Shown here: piece after piece, positions 60,686 through 64,000 of the stretch
How positions within the stretch are numbered: the stretch's first letter is position 1
Layout of the letters: each line of letters opens with the position of its first letter
Assembly (NCBI RefSeq): GCF_036059255.1
Contig: NZ_CP107947.1
Coordinates: forward strand, 7,006,001 to 7,070,000
Direction of reading: 5' to 3'
DNA: 64,000 bases
DNA from: Micromonospora sp. NBC_00389
GTDB taxonomy: Bacteria; Actinomycetota; Actinomycetes; Mycobacteriales; Micromonosporaceae
Translations under genes and position numbers: made by a program
The notes under the pieces: generated by a model
Told to the model about the DNA's origin: nothing
What the model saw: the letters and a program-made list of their open reading frames with translations, nothing else
The model's database searches: none

Positions 60686-62320
60686 GTGCAGCAGTTGCTG
60701 ATCGCGGGTCGGTACCGGCTGCTCGACCTGGTCGGCACCGGCGGGATGGGCCGGGTGTGGCTGGCCCGCGACGAGATGCTGCACCGCGACGTCGCGGTGA
60801 AGGAGGTCGTGCCGCCGTCCTGGCTGGCCGAGACCGAGCGCGCGGAGTTGCGGCTGCGGACGCTGCGCGAGGCGCGCACCGCCGCTCGGCTCAACCACCA
60901 TAACGTGGTCCGCATCTACGACGTCGTGCACGATCGGGAGAGCCCCTGGATCGTGATGGAGTACGTGCCGTCCCGCTCGGTGCAGCAGATCATCGGCGAC
61001 GAGGGGCCGCTGAGCCCGCAGCGCACCGCCCGGATCGGGTTGGCCGTGCTCGCCGCGTTGCGGGCCGCGCATAGCGCCGGGGTGCTGCACCGCGACGTGA
61101 AGCCGCACAACGTGCTGGTCGCCGACGACGGTCGGGTGGTGCTCACCGACTTCGGGCTGGCCACCTTCGACGGCGGCGACGGGGCGATGACCGGGCCGGG
61201 CATGGTGCTCGGTTCGCCGCAGTTCGTCGCACCGGAGCGGGCCCGCGACGGGGTGTCGAACCCGCGTACCGACCTGTGGTCGCTGGGCGCGACGCTCTAT
61301 GCCACGGTCGAGGGGCATTCGCCGTACGCCCGGTCGAGTGCGATGGCCACGCTCAGCGCGCTGGCCACCGAACCGCCCGACCCGATGCGCCGTGCCGGGC
61401 CGTTGCGTCCCGCGCTCACCGGGCTGTTGCAGCGTGACCCCTGGCGGCGGTTGACCGCCGCCGAGGTGGAGCCGCTGCTGCGGAGCGCGGCGACGGACGA
61501 CGACGAGCCCGCCGAGCCGGCCCGTTCCGCGGCGGTGGCGGCGGTGCGCAAAGCAGGCCGCGCCGCCGTGCCCGCTCTGATCGACCAGTCGGCCCAGCCC
61601 GCCGACCGGGCGAGCCGGCGACGCCGGCCGGCGCCCCTTCCCGGCCGCCGACGTCGGCGGCTGCTCGCCCTGGGCGGTGCGGCCACCGTCACCACGCTGC
61701 TTGCCGCGGTGGGCGTCACGCTTGCACTGATGAACCGCGGGGACGGACGAACGCCGCCGTCCGGCTCCGGGGGCGGCGTCACCACCTCCCGGCCGGCCGC
61801 GTTCGCCTGCGCGACGCCCCCGCCGCCGGCTGCCGTCCCGGTGCCGTCGGTGCCGCCGCCGGCTGGCGCACGGTACCGGCTGGTGGAGGGCTGGACCTGG
61901 CACGACGACCCGGCCGGCTTCCGGATCGCCGCGCCGGTGACCTGGCTGCGCTGGACCGAGGAGGCGGTGACCTGCTTCCGGGAGCCCGACGGCCCTCGGG
62001 TGCTCAGCGTCGAGGCTGGGCCGGCCCGACCCGATCCGGTGGCGTACTGGCGGGCCGAGGAGGCCCGGCTCACCGGCGGCGAGGCGCTACCGGGCTATCG
62101 CAAGGTGGACATCTCCGCGCTGGACATCTTCGAGGGCGGCGCGATCTGGGAGTGCGCCTGGGAGAACGCGGCCGGCGACCGGGTGCACAGTTTCCGGTTG
62201 CTGGCTAACACCTCGGCTGGGCGCGCCTACACCGTCTCGTGGTTGACAAAAGAGTTCGACTGGCAGGTCAACGCGACATACTTGCCGATGATCCGGCAGA
62301 GCTTCACCCCCGCACTCTGA
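60686..62320 (+). CDS. Membrane Ser/Thr protein kinase (PknB-like), downstream copy
   Basis: A 544-aa protein; GTG 60686 follows GAGGGGGAG. Same architecture as the gene upstream: LVGTGGMGRVWLARDEM, VAVKEV, HRDVKPHNVLV, LTDFGLATFDGGDGAMTGPG, one helix (LLALGGAATVTTLLAAVGVTLAL, about residue 325) and an extracellular domain beginning EGWTWHDDPAGFRIAAPVTW. The catalytic domains are highly similar, the linkers diverged. A tandem duplication is evident. Both probably sense an envelope signal; the ligand is unknown. Confidence 0.92.
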   Translation: MQQLLIAGRYRLLDLVGTGGMGRVWLARDEMLHRDVAVKEVVPPSWLAETERAELRLRTLREARTAARLNHHNVVRIYDVVHDRESPWIVMEYVPSRSVQQIIGDEGPLSPQRTARIGLAVLAALRAAHSAGVLHRDVKPHNVLVADDGRVVLTDFGLATFDGGDGAMTGPGMVLGSPQFVAPERARDGVSNPRTDLWSLGATLYATVEGHSPYARSSAMATLSALATEPPDPMRRAGPLRPALTGLLQRDPWRRLTAAEVEPLLRSAATDDDEPAEPARSAAVAAVRKAGRAAVPALIDQSAQPADRASRRRRPAPLPGRRRRRLLALGGAATVTTLLAAVGVTLALMNRGDGRTPPSGSGGGVTTSRPAAFACATPPPPAAVPVPSVPPPAGARYRLVEGWTWHDDPAGFRIAAPVTWLRWTEEAVTCFREPDGPRVLSVEAGPARPDPVAYWRAEEARLTGGEALPGYRKVDISALDIFEGGAIWECAWENAAGDRVHSFRLLANTSAGRAYTVSWLTKEFDWQVNATYLPMIRQSFTPAL

Positions 62321-62422
62321 GACTGTCCGTTGTGGACCGTCCGGGTGATGCCCCTGCGGCGCCGACGCTGACTACAGTGGCGTAGTTTTGGCGCTCAAGA
62401 TCCCTGGGGAGGGTGAGCCGAC

Positions 62423-63232
62423 ATGATGGGACCGTCGCACGCGCTGTCTGGCGCGGCGGTATGGCTGGCCGGGTCCTGGGCACTGGACCAGTTCGCTGAC
62501 TACCAGCAGTCGCCGCTCGCGTTGGCGGTGGGCACCGCCGTGTGCGCCGGCGGCGCGCTCTTTCCCGACCTCGACCTGTCGGGCAAGGTGACCCGTAACC
62601 AGGGCGGCGCCACCGTGGCCCGCACCTTCGGGGTCTTCTCGCTCTTCGTCGCCGAGGTGATGGAGAAGATCTCGCTCGGGGTCTACTATGCGACGAAGCT
62701 CAGCAAGGATCCCCGGCGCAACAACGGGCACCGGACGCTGACGCACACCATCCCGTTCACCCTGCTGGTCGGCTGGGGCACCACCGCGCTCTGCACCGCG
62801 TACGGCAAGTGGGCGGTGATCACCATCCTGTTCTTCATGTTCGGCCTGGCTCTGCGTGGGCTGTTCGACGGTTGGGCTGAGCGGGCCGGCTGGGTGATCG
62901 TGACCCTCGCCTCGGCCGGGGCGGCCTGGTTCACCTTCGTCAACCTCCCGGGCGGGCGCGGCTATCCGCTGATCGGCGTGGCCGTGGGGGTGGGCTGCTT
63001 CGTGCACATCCTCGGCGACATGATCACCCGGGCTGGGGTGCCGATCCTCTGGCCGATCCCGATCAGACGGCGGATGTGGACGATGATCGGCCTGCCGAAC
63101 AGCATCGCGCTGCGTACCGGCAGCAAGACCGAGGTGGTCGTGCTGCGCGCCGTCCTGACCGTGGTCGCGTTGCTCTCCACCGCGGGTCTGATCGCTCCTT
63201 CGGTGCTGCAACGGTTCAACATCGAGATATGA
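62423..63232 (+). CDS. DUF457-type membrane-bound metal-dependent hydrolase
   Basis: A 269-aa protein from ATG 62423 with a GGGAGGGTGAG ribosome site. GPSHALSGAAVWLAG at the start, ALFPDLDLSGK, HRTLTHTIPFTLLVGW and FVHILGDMITRAGVPILWPI carry the His and Asp residues typical of the YdjM/DUF457 family, in a protein with several membrane helices. Function is not established. The stop overlaps the next start (ATGA). Confidence 0.88.
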   Translation: MMGPSHALSGAAVWLAGSWALDQFADYQQSPLALAVGTAVCAGGALFPDLDLSGKVTRNQGGATVARTFGVFSLFVAEVMEKISLGVYYATKLSKDPRRNNGHRTLTHTIPFTLLVGWGTTALCTAYGKWAVITILFFMFGLALRGLFDGWAERAGWVIVTLASAGAAWFTFVNLPGGRGYPLIGVAVGVGCFVHILGDMITRAGVPILWPIPIRRRMWTMIGLPNSIALRTGSKTEVVVLRAVLTVVALLSTAGLIAPSVLQRFNIEI

Positions 63233-64000
63233 CCGACCCGGTGCCGCAGCAGTCACCGCCAGCGGCGGATGAGCAGGTGCCGGAGTTCTGGCGCGCGCTC
63301 GGGCTGCCCGGGCTGGCCGACGTGCACGTGCACTTCCTGCCACCGCGGCTGCTGCGCCGGGTGTGGGAGTACTTCGACGCGGCGGGGCCGCTGGTCGGCA
63401 CCGAGTGGCCCATCCGCTACCGGTGGAGCGACGCCGACCGGGTGGCGCACCTGCGCCGGCTCGGGGTACGGGCGTTCGGCGCGCTGGCGTACCCGCACCG
63501 GCCGGGCATGGCGGCGGAGCTGAACCGCTGGACGCTGGAGTTCGCCCGGACCACACCGGGATGCCTGCCCTCGGCCACGTTCTTTCCGGAGCCGGAGGCT
63601 CCCGGTTATGTCGAGGCCGCGCTGATCGGCGGGGCCCGGCTGTTCAAGGTGCACGTGCAGGTCGGCGGTTTCTCGCCGACCGACCCGGACCTGGACCGGG
63701 TGTGGGGGATGCTCGCCGACGCGGGTGTGCCCGTGGTGGTGCACGCCGGGCACGCCCCGGTGGGGACCACGCACACCGGACCCGAGCCGTTTGCCGCCCT
63801 GCTGGCCCGCCACCCCCGGCTGACCGCCGTGGTGGCGCACCTCGGCGCCCCCGACTACCGGGCGTTCCTGGACCTCGCCGAGGCGTACGAGCGGGTTCGG
63901 CTGGACACCACGATGGCGTTCACCCCGTTCTTCGACCGGTTCGTACCCTTCCCGGCCGACGAGCTGCCCCGGCTGCGCGAGCTGGGGTTGGCGGGCAAGG
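63229..64000 (+). CDS. Amidohydrolase (ACMSD-like, Amidohydro_2), cut by the window end
   Basis: Partial, 257 codons visible. ATG 63229 overlaps the DUF457 stop. LADVHVHFLPPRLLRRVWEY has the H-x-H metal pair; LFKVHVQVGGFS, VVVHAGHAPVG and VVAHLGAPDYRAFLDLAE are the later TIM-barrel metal-site blocks of the aminocarboxymuconate-semialdehyde decarboxylase-like amidohydrolases. The C-terminal end with the last Asp lies outside the window. It is translationally coupled to the membrane hydrolase. Confidence 0.88.
   Translation, partial: MTDPVPQQSPPAADEQVPEFWRALGLPGLADVHVHFLPPRLLRRVWEYFDAAGPLVGTEWPIRYRWSDADRVAHLRRLGVRAFGALAYPHRPGMAAELNRWTLEFARTTPGCLPSATFFPEPEAPGYVEAALIGGARLFKVHVQVGGFSPTDPDLDRVWGMLADAGVPVVVHAGHAPVGTTHTGPEPFAALLARHPRLTAVVAHLGAPDYRAFLDLAEAYERVRLDTTMAFTPFFDRFVPFPADELPRLRELGLAGK

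Overview
The window is very GC-rich (about 72% by eye) and uses many GTG starts. It carries actinobacterial hallmark families: an F420-type luciferase-like oxidoreductase, a mycothiol-dependent-type DinB-like protein, DUF3159, an ECF41 sigma factor, NIT-HAMP kinase plus roadblock genes, an LpqY-SugABC-type operon and membrane Ser/Thr kinases. Together these point to a Micromonosporaceae chromosome, most likely Micromonospora or a close relative. This is inferred from family content, not from a database match.

Layout. 1-570: tRNA-Leu(GAG) on the minus strand with a hairpin behind it. 0.57-10.9 kb: a co-directional block of two large secreted or membrane fibronectin-III proteins followed by MoxR ATPase, DUF58 and a TgpA-like transglutaminase-fold protein whose catalytic Cys and His look substituted; it ends in a 24-bp-arm hairpin. 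11-17.4 kb: housekeeping and metabolic singles (SDR, F420 oxidoreductase, LtrA, DUF1028, DinB-like, PAP2, DUF3159). 17.7-22.1 kb: a decayed cellulose-utilisation locus. Remnants of a CBM2-GH48 cellulase flank a complete IS200/IS605 element (tnpA, tnpB and a passenger ORF), and CebR-type operators lie in front of both the dead cellulase and an intact GH1 beta-glucosidase.

22.1-34.7 kb: a two-gene partial conservon (roadblock plus NIT-HAMP kinase), an FGGY kinase, a fused anthranilate synthase behind a Trp-Trp leader peptide and attenuator-like hairpin, WrbA, a HipA-like kinase with DUF3037, an AlkZ-like winged-helix protein and MalQ. 34.8-39.2 kb: a tightly coupled LpqY-SugA-SugB-SugC-type (probably trehalose) ABC importer. 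39.4-43.7 kb: VOC protein, small unknowns, a Tat-secreted L,D-transpeptidase, a HAD hydrolase and a TetR regulator.

43.9-50.9 kb: a rifampicin monooxygenase (rox) with a 19-bp rifamycin-associated-element-like inverted repeat upstream, an SDR/TetR divergent pair with two identical 17-bp palindromes, an L7/L12-like membrane protein, two overlapping paralogous nucleotidyltransferases, and an ECF41 sigma factor divergent from DoxX with mirror-image ECF41-type promoters. Two near-identical 76-78-bp hairpin elements (43.8 and 50.9 kb) are dispersed in this part.

51-64 kb: glucan metabolism (GH63-like enzyme, GH133 debranching enzyme, GT4), an IS607-type tnpB with an internally deleted tnpA relic lodged directly at the 5' end of the first of two tandem paralogous Ser/Thr kinases, a DUF457 membrane protein, and an amidohydrolase cut by the window end.

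Functional themes are alpha-glucan and trehalose handling (MalQ, LpqY/Sug, GH63, GH133, GT4), a broken cellulose regulon, and rifamycin resistance. The least explained items are the IS605 passenger gene, the COG3541-type nucleotidyltransferase pair, the pseudo-transglutaminase and the dispersed hairpin element.
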